From Sipunculus nudus (taxonomy: Eukaryota; Annelida; Sipuncula; Golfingiida; Sipunculidae), in assembly GCA_026874595.1 (NCBI GenBank), contig CM049314.1:4293729-4357728 (forward strand): a DNA stretch of 64,000 bases, given 5' to 3'. Made by a program: the position numbers and the translations under genes. Of the stretch, positions 49,605 through 61,134 are shown one piece after another (positions within the stretch are counted from its first letter, which is position 1; each line of letters begins with the position of its first letter). The notes beneath the pieces were generated by a model. It had not been told where the DNA came from. It worked only from the letters and a program-made list of their open reading frames with translations, and did not search any database.

Positions 49605-51630
49605 GACATTTTTATCAATGAATGGAACTTATTATACTTAAAAGTCTAAACATACAAAAATATACTAAGGGGGGTTTTGATTCAGGTGAATATATAAGCG
49701 CCATCATTCTTACAATGGTGAGAGTCATTTATACAATTGCTGTTCTAAATATGTATATGTAAGACAAGTTCCTGTGAAAGAGTCATATATGAGTCATGTA
49801 TTAATCAATGTTTGGCTTTTTGGAACTGTTATTCCTATAAATGATGAGGAAAGTTTGCATAAAAATAGCAATTTTGTATATTGTTTGAAATGTGGTAATG
49901 AATTTCTATTTCTAAATCCTTTTTCATTTTCTAATTATGTGTTTTAAATTGCAACATGGAAAACTGTGAGCGTCCGTCTGTTTGTTTGTCCGAAATGGCG
50001 TCACCATCAAAACTTCAAAACAAATTAACATGCAGTCACCACACAACACTGAAAGAAAAAAGGGCATATTCGAACTTTAAACACCTTGACGCATCTTTCA
50101 GCGTCACAGTGGCCATATATCAAAAATGGTTTTGACGCAATAAACAACACATTGAGATACATTTCTGGGAACATGCGCCATTGTTCGACCATATCTAAGT
50201 CAGGCTAGAATGTGGGTGGCCTTGGGACATATTTTCAGGTCCCAAGAGCGATCATGCTATAATTTTAAATAATAACTTAAAAACTAATTGAGACTGGTTT
50301 ACCAAACTTGCACCATTTATACACCACATAAAATGTCCGGTAAGGTTAGAATGCGGATGCCCTTGGCGTTTTTTTCAATAAACAGAATAAATTGTGTAAC
50401 AGTAGCATACATTTATGTATATCCTTCTATTCTACCATTAAACAATGCAAATTCTCCCAGCTGTCATTGTTTTTGAGGAACTTTACTCTCAATAGTCCTT
50501 TTAAAAACAGTATAGAATAATAATTCGGATGCATGTCCTTCAGTGTTGTCTCTTAGATTACCTCCAATGCATCAGCTCGCGCCTCGGATGGGCAAACCAA
50601 TGTAAAAGGCTCTTTTAATTAAGGAATACCACTTCATTTCAGGATATTCAATTTAAATATAGCACTGCGTAGGAATCAGTCTTCATTTATATATCATTGA
50701 TGCGGGTAAAAGGTAACAATGTCTCAGGGAAACGTACACCGTAATAGACCGCGTATCAAGAATAGACAGTAACCATGGATCAATTTAATAAGCTCTTCCC
50801 CGTATATTGTATCATACTCTCTTCCAACACCTGTTGTATAATTGTGACTAAATGTCAAACAAATTATGAAATTATAATCATGCTGCCAATGAATTAACAA
50901 TTAAACTTCACAAGGCCTCTTAACCCAAACAATTGATCAGGGAAAGGGGGTTCTGGTTGTAAGAATTGCTTTGAAGCCCTGGAAAAAAGCTGTATCTGCT
51001 CAGATGGGGTCCGAGGACGACGGCGTCTGAATCCGCCTTAGAGCTCCTAGCTGAAACTTCGGCCTCACTGAATATTCACTTTTTCTGCATGATCGACACA
51101 TCCTTCTCTTTGGTGATACGTCTACCCTGACGCACTAAATCCCTCTGCTTTAGCTCATAAATATATATTAAAAAAGGTTGGGGAAAATAATCATGAACTT
51201 TTGGCACACGTTCGTCAAACATATCCTATTTACAACATTTACTTAACTAGAAAAGCACTCTGAGAGCGCAGACATCCGCCAAGGAAACTTAAAAATTACA
51301 CCATATGGAACTGTCAGAATAGCAGCAAATATTCCCTAAAAATATACCTGCATCTAGATCGTTATCCGTATCAAAATTTAAACAATTTTTCCTACCATCA
51401 TTGTCGAGCTATCCTGAAAATGTCATCAAAATCCGTCAATCATTAACTTTTTGACTTATATTGCTTACAGACAAACCAACGCCCGCAAAAAAATGACATA
51501 TGCCGCTTAGCGGAGGCAATAAAAAAGTATTAAGTCAAATATATTTGCAGACTAAAGCTAAGATTTCTTATGTAGGCTTGCGGGATGTGGTATGGGTATA
51601 TAATTGGTAAACGTGTTGAGAAATAAAGAA
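49605..51630. other. Intergenic region downstream of gene 2
   Basis: AT-rich DNA in which I see no gene. Words such as AAATGGCGTCACCATCAAAA near 49995 and the texture around 49680-50230 resemble old dispersed repeats, but no boundaries can be set. Confidence 0.35.
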
Positions 51631-52145
51631 GGTGAGATTACTAATGCGTGGATCCGGCATGCGGAATGCGTATTCGGCAAAACGATCGCTTCGTGTAGCG
51701 ATTTTTTAAGTTTCCGGATGGTATCCAGGGACAACACATATACAGTAAAAAACGTATGCCTCCCTGCAGGTTCATAAGAAATCTCTCAGCGGGCATTCCG
51801 TATTCTGGGCATGTATAAGGAATCTTAAGCGGGGTTTACTGGGCGCGCGGTATGCGGATTGCAGAAGCGGAACGCGGAACGCGGTATACGGAATTATAAT
51901 AGATTTGCATGGGGCTTTTATCGGGCGGGCGGAAAAAATACACTGCTTTATACATCAACCCGGCTGATTTACGATTTACTTCTGCGGGCTATGCTGATAT
52001 GATTTAGGTGCTATACCGCGCGCGGTATGCGGATCCCATTCTCTCAAGAGAACTCCATGTTACTGCGTGTCTCATGCCGCATACCGCATATCGCATACCG
52101 CGGGCCCGGTGTTTCTGTGACCATCTCCCGTGGGGGTGTAGGTTT
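51631..52145. repeat. CpG-rich segment with GCGGTATGCGG words
   Basis: Repeated GCGGAATGCG, GCGGTATGCGGAT and complementary CGCATACCGC words at 51655-51670, 51851-51895, 52017-52035 and 52076-52105. Copies occur in both orientations. CpG density is far above that of the surroundings. It could be a CpG island, a simple-repeat-derived region or mobile-element debris; no associated gene was found. Confidence 0.5.
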
Positions 52146-52679
52146 GGGGGAGCTTTACACATTCCTGCAGTGCCTTCGACGTACTGGTACGTTTTTATAA
52201 TGATTTACCCAGTGCCTACGATGTACGGCACGTCCTTTATGTTCTTTTTTCAGCGGTTTAACAAAAGAATTGTCATAAGTTTCTCAATATACAGTCCACA
52301 GTAACTGCTTTATATGCGGCGTACAGGGTCCTGTTCTCGCACACCGTAGCGTAGTAAGAGAGCATGGATGCTAGGGCTAGTCCACAGATGCAGGGTAATA
52401 TAATTAGATTGTAGGCCCGAAACTCTACGTTTTTATATGCACGCTCACAAGCTGTTGGTATTAGTCGGAATCTATATTGCAGTTAGCAGAAATATTTCTT
52501 TACTTAGCAGCGCAATGAAAAAAATACTCGTATATTTTGATATTATCTTGCAGTAAATGAATGTGCATACGTGTGTGGCGTGGACGGGATCAGCGTGGTC
52601 GGGCTGGGCGTACCGGTTTATACAAAGCGAGATTGGTGCTGCTTGGCATGGACGCGAAGGTAAATGATACTTTTAAATG

Positions 52680-52997
52680 AATTTTCTCTCATTTTATATA
52701 ATTTTTCATTTTCCCTCATTTAAATGATGAATCAATCTGAAGCTTATTAAATCGCCCCGTATTTCTGTCCCTCTTTTTATTTCTTTCTCTCTGATTTAAT
52801 TTTAAATGGTCGCCCTATTCTTCTCATGTTATATAAATACTCGCTCTCTCTTAATGGTGTATTTAAATGATACATTAATCGGAAACTCAATAACTCCCCC
52901 TATTTCTCTCTCTCTCTCTCTCTCTGTTTTCATCTTAATTGATCGTGACGGGCGATAATACCAGAAATTCTTTTTATCGAAGTACTCAATGTGATAA

Positions 52998-53031
<34 letters not shown>

Positions 53032-53400
53032 CGCTTGTTTTATTTCAAATGATTACTCAGGTATTTATATCAATTATTAAATGATCATTTTAAATGAATT
53101 TCCCCTCATTTTATAAAATTACTCTCTCTCATTGTGTATTAAAATGATAACTCAACCGGAAACTAAATATATTCTCTCTCTCACTCTCTGTTTTTTAATT
53201 CAAAATGATCGCTCAATCTGATATTTATTGCAATTACTATAATTGAGTGGTTATTTTAAATTAATTCTGTTCATTTAATATAATTACTCTCTCTTATAGG
53301 TTTCAATTTAAATAGACAAATCAATCGGAAACTCAATAAATTGTCCCCTATTTCTCTCACTCTCTCTCTCTCTCTGAATGTAAAATGGAACTTACAAAGT
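52680..53400. repeat. Degenerate ~150-bp tandem repeats with (CT)n cores
   Basis: Four to five units with shared words (TTTAAATGAT, AATCGGAAACTCAATAA, CCCCTATTTCTCTCTCTC, TTTTAATTTAAAATGATC) and embedded CT runs at about 52908-52925, 53000-53028 and 53356-53376. Probably a degenerate tandem array or repeated insertions; no coding content. Confidence 0.65.
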
Positions 53401-53636
53401 ATTCAAATTGAGAAATTTTAATACAGTGATAAACAATTGATACAATAATTTTAAAGAGTGTAGAGGTTTATTTACCTTTTATCATAAGTAATTTTTTTTT
53501 TAATCTGAAACTTATCAATTTGTATGGATCTATATTTAGTCTTAGAGACAAAATATGAGAAGTAAATCCACAATGCAGCAACAATTCACAAACAGTAACA
53601 TGCGCTTTATATACAACATGTACATAAACGATTATT

Positions 53637-54926
53637 ACAAAGAGTATAAATTTTTCACTTCTGAAACCCGCAGCCGCTTCACTAGATCGTATATGTTTGG
53701 ATTGGTCTTCTGAAAAGCGCGATTTAGATCAGAGTGCCACACCTCGACTAAGTTGTTGGTCCTCACCGTCTCTCGCTTCACATTCCACAGAAACAATGGA
53801 AAAGTGCCGTCCAGCCCCGTCGATCTGTAGCAGCCGAACAGTCACTGAAGCGCCTCGTTTTCTACCACGACGTCTGACGTGACGAGGTTCTCGAAGTTGA
53901 GCCGAACCATCAAAGCAGGTAAGAACGCCAGCGCCATCAGCCACAGCCTGGTCACAGCGTTTGAACATTACAGAATCATTTATTTTCATTATCTTTTGCA
54001 TTTCTCATATAAATAATATTAATATATTGTCTAATAACTTATTGATGTTTTGATGTTGAATAATTTATGTCAAAGTAAATACAAAGTACATCAAAATAAC
54101 GTATGTATATATGAAGAACACATCAACATGTACTAAATTTACAATTTGGGAAGTCTCATGCACATCGTGGAGAGCTATATAAATGACGATAAGCATGTAT
54201 TCCTATTGATATTGAAAAACTATACAATACAAATAAAACTTATTTAGTAAGTCTTGTATTTGTGTACTTGTTATCATTAGCTTAAATTGCGCTTTATTAA
54301 GTTCTTACCTGTACTCCCTTGAGGGTCCAATTTCCTGGACCATCTTCCAGATAGCTTAAGTATGGTGAAAGAAACATCCTTTGACTCAAGAATTCGGAGA
54401 ATGATTCCAAGGAGCGGCTAGAGTAGACGCCTTAAAGTCAAACATTCCTTCCCAGGGTTGAGCTGGAGGTCCATCTGTGCCATCTTCCGACGCACAATAT
54501 CGAACACACTGCAATAGCTCTCCCATTCTTGTCCATCAGCAGAGCATACACTAATGGAACGCAGTGGTTCTCAGACAGTCCGTGGATAGTAAACAAATAA
54601 TAAATAAATAAATAACTGCTTAAAGATGACAGGCGACGCCTTGAAAGTGGCATTCACAAAGATAAGATCTGAGTCGGCGAGAATACGCAGACTCCTGTCA
54701 GGTGCAAACAGGATCAGGTGTTCTCCCTGGTGAAACAGGAAACCGCCTACCGTTCTCCTTCTAGTATTACCTCCGATCTACTTTTGGGCAGTGCTGGCAT
54801 CGTCTCCTTCCTGGCCAACAGCATTTGGGTTTTGCGTCCTGGAAAGTTTGGTCGGTAGAGTTCTTCCGTTGCGGATGGTTGTGCTCCTTAAAGATCCCAA
54901 TTGAGGTAATGGTTGTAGACCTGGAA
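53637..54926 (-). pseudogene. Degraded MULE-type (FLYWCH-associated) transposase remnant
   Basis: On the minus strand, pieces of a Mutator-like transposase appear in the right order. First, after a splice-acceptor-like TTCTTTTCCAG, is an EHNHPQ segment (near 54871-54886) typical of the region before the catalytic domain. Next is LADSDLIFVNATFKASPVIF, then FTIHG...VPLVYALL (about 54530-54600), typical of the MULE catalytic core. Last is a C-terminal block with LWNV and RTNN...W-H (RTNN at 53752-53763) followed by NPNIYDLVKRLR. The pieces lie in different frames with stops between them, and a TATT-type insertion splits the core. The family's DGTF is NATF here, so a catalytic Asp is lost. Dead copy; terminal repeats not found. 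Confidence 0.7.
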
Positions 54927-55189
54927 AAGAATAAATGATTTATTTATTAATAAGAATATGTATTGGTCATTAATATATATTGTATATCTTTACATGATAC
55001 ACAACGATATACACAATGGGCTGTCATAACCATTAGTAAAAGCACAAATCACACTACTATATACTGTATATGCATTCTCCATATATATAGTTCATTATAT
55101 TCCAAACCAATAACTAAAATTCACGACAGCAATTTTTATGCCCCCGCCACAAAGTGACCGGGGCATATAGTTTTACCCATGTCTGTCCT

Positions 55190-56220
55190 TCCGTCATTCC
55201 GTCATTCAGAAATAAAACAGTTGTACGGAATGCAGATATTGGCCTGATTTTTGGTGTGTGGGCAGATAATGACCAGTTACAGATGGAGTTTGCGTTCCGT
55301 CCCGGTTGACCTACTTTTGACTGTTTTACGGCTCCTAAACATAGAAAATTTCATGAAAAATAGAAATTTTCATGACAAATACACATGTACGGACTTTTTT
55401 TCGCAATGCCTGCAGATATTGACCTGATTTTTGGTGTGTTGGCAGATAATGACCAGTTACAGATCGAGTTCGCGTTTCGTCTAGGTTGACCAAATTTTGA
55501 CCGTTTTACGGCTCCTAAACATAGAAAATTTCATGAAAAATAGAAATTTTCATGACAAATACACATGTACGGACTTTTTTTCGCAATGCCTGCAGATATT
55601 GGCCTGATTTTTGGTGTGTTGGCAGATAATGACCAGTTACAGATCGAGTTCGCGTTTCGGCCCAGTTGACTTCCTTTCGACCATTTTACGGCTCCTAAAC
55701 TTTAAAAATTTCTTGACAACTAGAAATTTAATGACAAATACACATGTACGGACTTTTTTTCGCAATGCCTGCAGGTATTTGCCTGATTTTTGGTGTGTGG
55801 GAAGATAATGACCAGTTACAGATCGAGTTCGCGTTTCGTCCGAGTTGACCTACTTTTGACCATCTTACGGCTCCTCAACTTTAAAAATTTCATGACCACT
55901 AGAAATTTAATGACAAATACAAATGTACGGGCTTTTTTTTCGCAATGCCTGCAGATATTTGCCTGATTGTTGGTGTGTGGGCAGATATTGACCAGTTACA
56001 GGTCGAGTTCACGTTTCGTCCCAGTTGACCTACTTTTGACCGTTTTACGGCTCCTTAACTTAGAAAATTTCATGAAAAATAGAAATTTTTATGATAAATA
56101 CACATGTACGGACTTTTTTTTCGCAGTGTCTGCAGATATTGGCCTGATTTTTGGTATGTGGGCAGCTAAACATAGAAAATGTCAAGAAAAATATAAATAT
56201 TAATGACAATGGACATGTAC
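55190..56220. repeat. ~180-bp tandem repeat, about six copies
   Basis: The landmark CGCAATGCCTGCAGATATT recurs at about 55403, 55581, 55761, 55941 and 56124 (spacing 178-183), with a diverged first copy near 55230. Each unit also has GGTGTGTGGGCAGATAATG, GACCAGTTACAGATCGAG, TTTTACGGCTCCTAAAC and CATGTACGGAC words. The array opens with GCCCCCGCCACAAAGTGACC-type sequence. The 64-78 codon frames inside are repeat translations. Confidence 0.9.
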
Positions 56221-56960
56221 AGCCGTTTTAGCCCTCAGCTCATAGGCTGATGGGCTATTGTCGTCACCCAAGCTGTCCATCTGTCCGTTCGTCTGTCTGT
56301 CCGTCTGAAGTCTGTCCATCCTGCGTCTGTTAACTTTTACCTTGTGAGCGGGATATATATATCTCTAAAAGGGTTCACCGTTACAATTTTATTTCATCAG
56401 TGAATATGTATATCGATAAAAGCTCAGTCAAGTTCGTAGATGGGTGACTTTGATCCATTTCTCTACATTTAGAGCCGATTATACAAAAACACTCAAAAGC
56501 TTATATCTCAGGAACCATATTGTGGATTGTTATGAAGCATGGTATATTCCTCTCCAATTTAAATTTATAACTGATTATCAGCTTTTGCAAATATGCTAGT
56601 TTCGCAATACAGTGCTTACAGATACTGGCCTAATGTGTGGTCTGTGGGCGCATAATGACCACTTACAGATCAAGTTCGCGTTTCGTCCCAGTTGACCTAT
56701 TTTTGACCATATGACAGTACCTGAACATAGAAAATTTCACGAAAGACAGAAATTTTATGAAAAATGCACATGTATGGACTTTTTTTCACAATGCTTACGA
56801 TATTGGCCTGATTTTAGGTGTGTTGCTTGATAATGACCCGTTGCAGATCGTGATTGCATTTTGCCCTTGTTGACCTACTTTTGACCATACGACACCTCCT
56901 GAACTTAAAAAAATTACAACATTTAACAAATTTTTCTTATTTGCCCCAGGCGGATGCATT
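56221..56960. repeat. Diverged flank of the 180-bp repeat family
   Basis: Begins with a GTCTGTCCGTC-rich stretch (56275-56310). It then has two poorer copies of the 180-bp unit near 56600-56760 and 56770-56900, recognisable by GACCTATTTTTGACCAT, GAAAATTTCACG and CACATGTATGGAC words. Confidence 0.6.
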
Positions 56961-57224
56961 CGTGTCGTTCCAACACATCTAGTTAAAAATATCTCTGTTG
57001 ATGAAACGAAATATTTAAAGATATCTTTTTTGTCTGCCTTTCCTTAATCTTAACTCGAAAGCCTGGTTCGTGTGAAACCTTGCATCATGCATTGGCAAAA
57101 TATTTTAATAAGTAACTTTAATAAATATTATAGTTTTGTGCAATATCTCCTCATAAAATTTATTTCATATACGTGTAACATGTGGATGAGTTGCTTTTCA
57201 CAGAAAATAAGATATGTAAAAGAC

Positions 57225-57410
57225 CTCATCATTCTCAAGGACATGTGGCGATGTTTCTGTGCAAGTTCAATCAGATAAGATTTGCTGGTATCTCCAATCG
57301 CCGTCTCCTCGTCAGGGGGATGGCTGTGCTCTACGAAGTGAACCATTGTCACGTTCTCTCCATCTCCAACAGTGTTAGCAAGAGCAGAGTACCCACCTCG
57401 ATCGTTATAT
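57225..57410 (-). pseudogene. Possible FLYWCH/MULE-type exon fragment
   Basis: A 186-base minus-strand segment, open through 62 codons, follows a strong acceptor-like GTCACTTTTCCAG and ends at ATGAG before GT. It encodes a stretch with SRYNDRGGYSAL and FVEHSHPPDEET. The HSHPPD word resembles the C-terminal part of FLYWCH-type zinc fingers and of the N-terminal region of FLYWCH-MULE transposases. It is a second copy, separate from the one at 53637-54926. No first exon or downstream catalytic block was found nearby, so it may be a fragment. A domesticated gene is possible but unsupported. Confidence 0.4.
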
Positions 57411-57876
57411 CTGGAAAAGTGACAAAATAAAATCTTAAAATAATAAACCAAATATAACAGTCTTCCGGTCGGTGAAAAGATAACGATAAAAACGATCTAT
57501 TAACAACCTTTAATTCAATAATAAATGTCCAATTGTTCTTTGTACATTCAGTTGTATATATAAAATATACCAGTCATTACGGTCGGTCGGTGAAACGATA
57601 ACGATGAAAAATGTTTTAGTCGCTGGTGAGAAGAAAAAGTGTTAAAAAAAGTTACAGGAAAATAGACCTAAGCATATTTAATATCGTTCAAATATGTATC
57701 AGCCGATATGATTTCACATTTTAACAGTTCTGACACATTCATGTACATGTACATATATGAACTGGTCATAAAAATATATACTATACATATACATATATGG
57801 AGAATAAAATATAATACAATTGATTTTCCACCTCACATATGTATAAGGGGCCAAATAACCTATAATTGTACACACT

Positions 57877-57880
<4 letters not shown>

Positions 57881-57917
<37 letters not shown>

Positions 57918-57931
57918 TGTGTGTGTGTGTG
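57881..57931. repeat. (AT)n(GT)n compound microsatellite
   Basis: AT run at 57881-57914 followed by a GT run at 57916-57931. Confidence 0.95.
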
Positions 57932-58080
57932 AAACAGTGGTCCATCTGTTCGTCTGCATTCGGGTCCAACTTCTTGTCAGATTCGTTTATTGAAGAGTTT
58001 ATAAAACAGCGATTCAAGGTTGTTGTACATAACGTTAATTTATCAGGAACGGGTACAGTATATATAGGGTTCTTCTCTCC

Positions 58081-59005
58081 GAACCTGAACATAAGAAAAT
58101 ATCTGTAGAAGAACTGCCTACACGTAGAGTCAGTGCTGGGCTCCTCATTGAGACCAATTTAACAAGACATATACGAAGTTAATAAGGAGCATGTTTAAAC
58201 ATATGCATCCTGGAATTTAAAAAAAAATAAAGAAAAATTGCCTCTTCTCATATCTTATTTAACTTCCTATGTTCCCCATCAGATGTCCCTACACTGATCT
58301 CATCTATTCTAAAAAGAACTATCACTGAATATCAGAAATCGCCTGAATCGGGAATCGAACCTACAATCTCTAGACTAAAGGGCCTACACGCTTCTGAGCC
58401 GTGAAGACGAGATACCAGCAGGGGTGATTTTTTTTAATTTATAGCTGCGATCGAAGCGCCATCAATCGCGAAAATTGGGAACCATTTACAATTTGAACAG
58501 GAGAATTTTGCGTAAGGTGGGGGCTCCGCCTCCATATCCCCGCTCTGACGGGGAACTCAGGTTCCCCGGACCGCTCCTCCTTAAATATTATAAACTCCAG
58601 TTATGAGCAAAATAAAATACGGGAATTTCTCAGGAAAAAACGATGTATCAGCCTTTGTCAGGAAACAATAATTTATGCGACAACCGTTTTGCATTAGGGG
58701 ACATGAAGACTTGATTCTTAACAACTGCCAAATAGTTCGTTTATAAACTTTTTTATGAACAAATAATTCGAAAAGTGATTCTTTCAATTAAAAACAAATC
58801 GTTTATGGACATTTTCAGAAGCAGCATAAACATCAGTCAATAATATTTCTTAGAATAGTAAACGAGTACTTTTTAAACAATAAACTTACCTTATGTCGTT
58901 AACTTGTGACTTCAAAGGATATTGTGAAAATAAAGGCCTACCTGAACATAAGAAAATATCTGTAGACAAACTGCCTACGCGGAGAGTCAGCGCTGGTCTA
59001 AAACT
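58081..59005. repeat. Pair of ~65-bp duplicated blocks
   Basis: The block ACCTGAACATAAGAAAATAT followed by CTGTAGA and AACTGCCTAC occurs at about 58083-58145 and again at 58941-59005, about 90% alike. Nearby, CGGTCGGTGAAAAGATAACG-type words recur at about 57467, 57581 and 59306. These suggest a duplicated or nested mobile element over 57.4-59.4 kb whose limits I cannot define. Confidence 0.6.
58339..58410 (-). mobile_element. tRNA-derived SINE-like head
   Basis: On the minus strand a 72-base segment has a perfect B box GGTTCGATTCC (58351-58361), an A-box-like ACGGCTCAGAAG, a D-arm-like ACG...CGT hairpin and acceptor-like ends TCGTCT and AGGCGA that can pair. The T stem and anticodon stem are poor, so it is better read as a tRNA-derived SINE head than a working tRNA gene. 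Confidence 0.45.
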
Positions 59006-59399
59006 CCTGGACAGTTTGTCCTTAGCACACGCGCTGACCACAACGTTCCGCTCTATTACACCTATTATGAAAAATAGCTCATAATAACGAAAACCTGTCC
59101 CCGGGAGTGAAACTAGTTTTAGAGTCACGGTCAGTGTGACCAGCTTTACACCGAAATGGACAGCGATATGGCCTTTATACTGAAAAAAAAATAATAATAG
59201 AGCCAATGAATGATAATATAGGGCACAATGATACAAAAAAAAAATGATGATAAGTTGATATATATATAGGAGAGTAAATTCGATATATTCATATTATAGA
59301 CCATTCGGTTGGTGAAAAGATACCGATGAAAACGATTTTAATAGGTGCAGTTAATATACGTTTATGTAACATAACTAGCTCACCTCTAGTGCTGGATAA

Positions 59400-60165
59400 G
59401 GTTTTCCAAACGGAAGTGTCTAGGCAGCCGACAATGCTTTAACTGATATTAGCTGCCTAGGTGATTGGTATTCTTGACTTAGTAGTAATACTTAGTAAAA
59501 TGTTGCTGAATTAAGAAAAGAAAAGGTGATAGGGTTGGTTTTTTTTACTTGGGAAATGAAAAAAACTAAAATGTACCATCACATTTCATGAAATATAAGT
59601 AAAAAAAATATGGTAAAAAAATAATTCTTATGCACTTAAATACATACACTACATGTAATTCATATGCATGAATTTGTATTTTATTGAATGACCAGGTCAG
59701 AAGATTAATGCAGTGTGCACACTGTTTATTGTGTGTTTGTCTTGCACTAGGCCCCTTTGATGACCTATTTATGTTATTATGGGTATTTATTACCATCATG
59801 GTTTGGAAATCAGTTACACCAATGAATTCATAGTCACTAGTGGTGAGAGTTCCTGATGGGTAGTGATCAAGTGAGTAGAGACTGAATATATGTTGGTCTT
59901 GAAACTGTCTTGATTAATTAATGTAATAAAATAACACATCTGGTGGTCCATCAGAGCTTCACAAGGGTTGTTGAAATAAAGGATAGTTAAAAGTGGCTGG
60001 TCAGCACCATGGCTGAGTCAACATCTCTGTTGGGGATGAATTTCCCTCGTTTTGTAATCTGGAGACAAGATAAATCTGTAACAAAAGTCCCATCATGTTA
60101 AATTGTGGAAATGGGATTTTAAAACTATTGCTCGGTCTAAGAAGAGGTGTTCTAATAAGTCATAT
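59400..60165. other. Region without recognised gene
   Basis: AT-rich. The only structure seen is a small inverted repeat with CTAGGCAGC near 59431 and GCTGCCTAG near 59453. The 77-codon reverse frame at 59566-59799 has no recognisable features. Confidence 0.35.
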
Positions 60166-60404
60166 TGTAACGGAACCTAATATCAACAGATCAAGTATGC
60201 GTGATGAACATAAATTTTGTCAAGGAGATAAAAAAAATCAGATTCATTCATCCGAAAACCCTAGAAAATTCCCTTTCATGAACAATCGCGACAGGCACGG
60301 CAGCGAGCTATTACACTGCGCGCGTTCAACCAGAACGGATTTAACTTAGAGTGCAACACCCGGCCAGGCGAGGCCGCTACAACAAAAGTTACGCCCGTGT
60401 CACA
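60166..60404 (-). mobile_element. Candidate solo or 3' LTR beside the Ty3/Gypsy fragment
   Basis: The 239-base interval begins TGTAACGGAACC and ends GCCCGTGTCACA on the + strand, giving TG...CA termini with a short imperfect inverted repeat (TGTAAC against TGTGAC). It lies downstream of the minus-strand pol fragment, where a 3' LTR would be expected, and is GC-richer than its flanks. No second LTR, polypurine tract or target duplication was found, so this is tentative. Confidence 0.3.
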
Positions 60405-60474
60405 CAATAAAAAAGACATCTGTAAGACTTGTGCAAATAATAAAAAGGGACACCTGCAACACCCCTCCTGTAAG

Positions 60475-60507
60475 AAAAAAGAAAGTTTTCTCAAAACTTT
60501 CTTTTTT
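60475..60507. repeat. Perfect 15-bp hairpin
   Basis: AAAAAAGAAAGTTTT (60475-60489) and AAAACTTTCTTTTTT (60493-60507) are exact reverse complements around CTC. Low complexity, and between the pol fragment and the candidate LTR. Confidence 0.8.
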
Positions 60508-60592
60508 GTGATCACAATCATTAAATTTTTACAACATCTCAAAAATCATCTTACTTACAGCATAACAAAAACATCTCGTTTACAACATTTCA

Positions 60593-61125
60593 TTAATATT
60601 TCGATAAGCAATCAGTAAGTACATTGTCTTTCCCTTTAATGTGTCTGATTTCAAGGTTGTAATCCTGTAAGAACAAACTCCATCTCAACAATCTTTGATT
60701 TTTACACTTCAACTTGTTCATGAACGTCAGGGGATTGTGATCACTGAAGACAATGGTAGGCTTGACTGATGAAGTAACATAAACTTCAAATTGTTGCAAT
60801 GCAAAAATCAAGCCAAACATTCTTTTTCAATAGTAGAGTATTCTTTCTTGTTTGCATTAAACTTTCTTGAGAAATAAAAAATTGGATGATCTATGCCATC
60901 ATTGCCTTCTTGTAACAATACAGCACCATTAGCAGTATCACTAGCATCTGCAGCTAACATAAAAGGTACAGAAAATGGTGAACTTTGCAGAATTGCTCTC
61001 AAATTCTGAAATGCATTTTCACACTGAACATTCCATACAAACTTCTGTTTCTTCTTTAACAAATTAGTCAAAGGTTCAGCTACAGCAGAAAAATTTGGAC
61101 AAAACTTCCAACCATACCAAGACAA
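60593..61125 (-). pseudogene. Ty3/Gypsy retrotransposon pol fragment (RT end and RNase H)
   Basis: Two minus-strand frames follow one another. The first (61125-60808) has the end of the reverse transcriptase region (FCPNFSAVAEPLTNLLKK) and the start of RNase H (LAADASDTANGAVLLQ, HPIFYFSRK, YSTIEKECLA). The second (60820-60593) continues RNase H (FEVYVTSS, VFSDHNPLTFM, RLLRWSLFLQDY, HIKGKDNVLTDCLSKY). They are offset by a single-base frameshift at about 60812. The fragment lacks the RT palm upstream, where unrelated repeat sequence begins at about 61130, and integrase downstream. Dead, 5'-truncated copy. Confidence 0.88.
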
Positions 61126-61134
61126 CGCATTATT

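Noticed and set aside
58339-58410. Functional tRNA gene
   Set aside because: B box is perfect, but the T stem and anticodon stem do not pair properly; a SINE head fits better.
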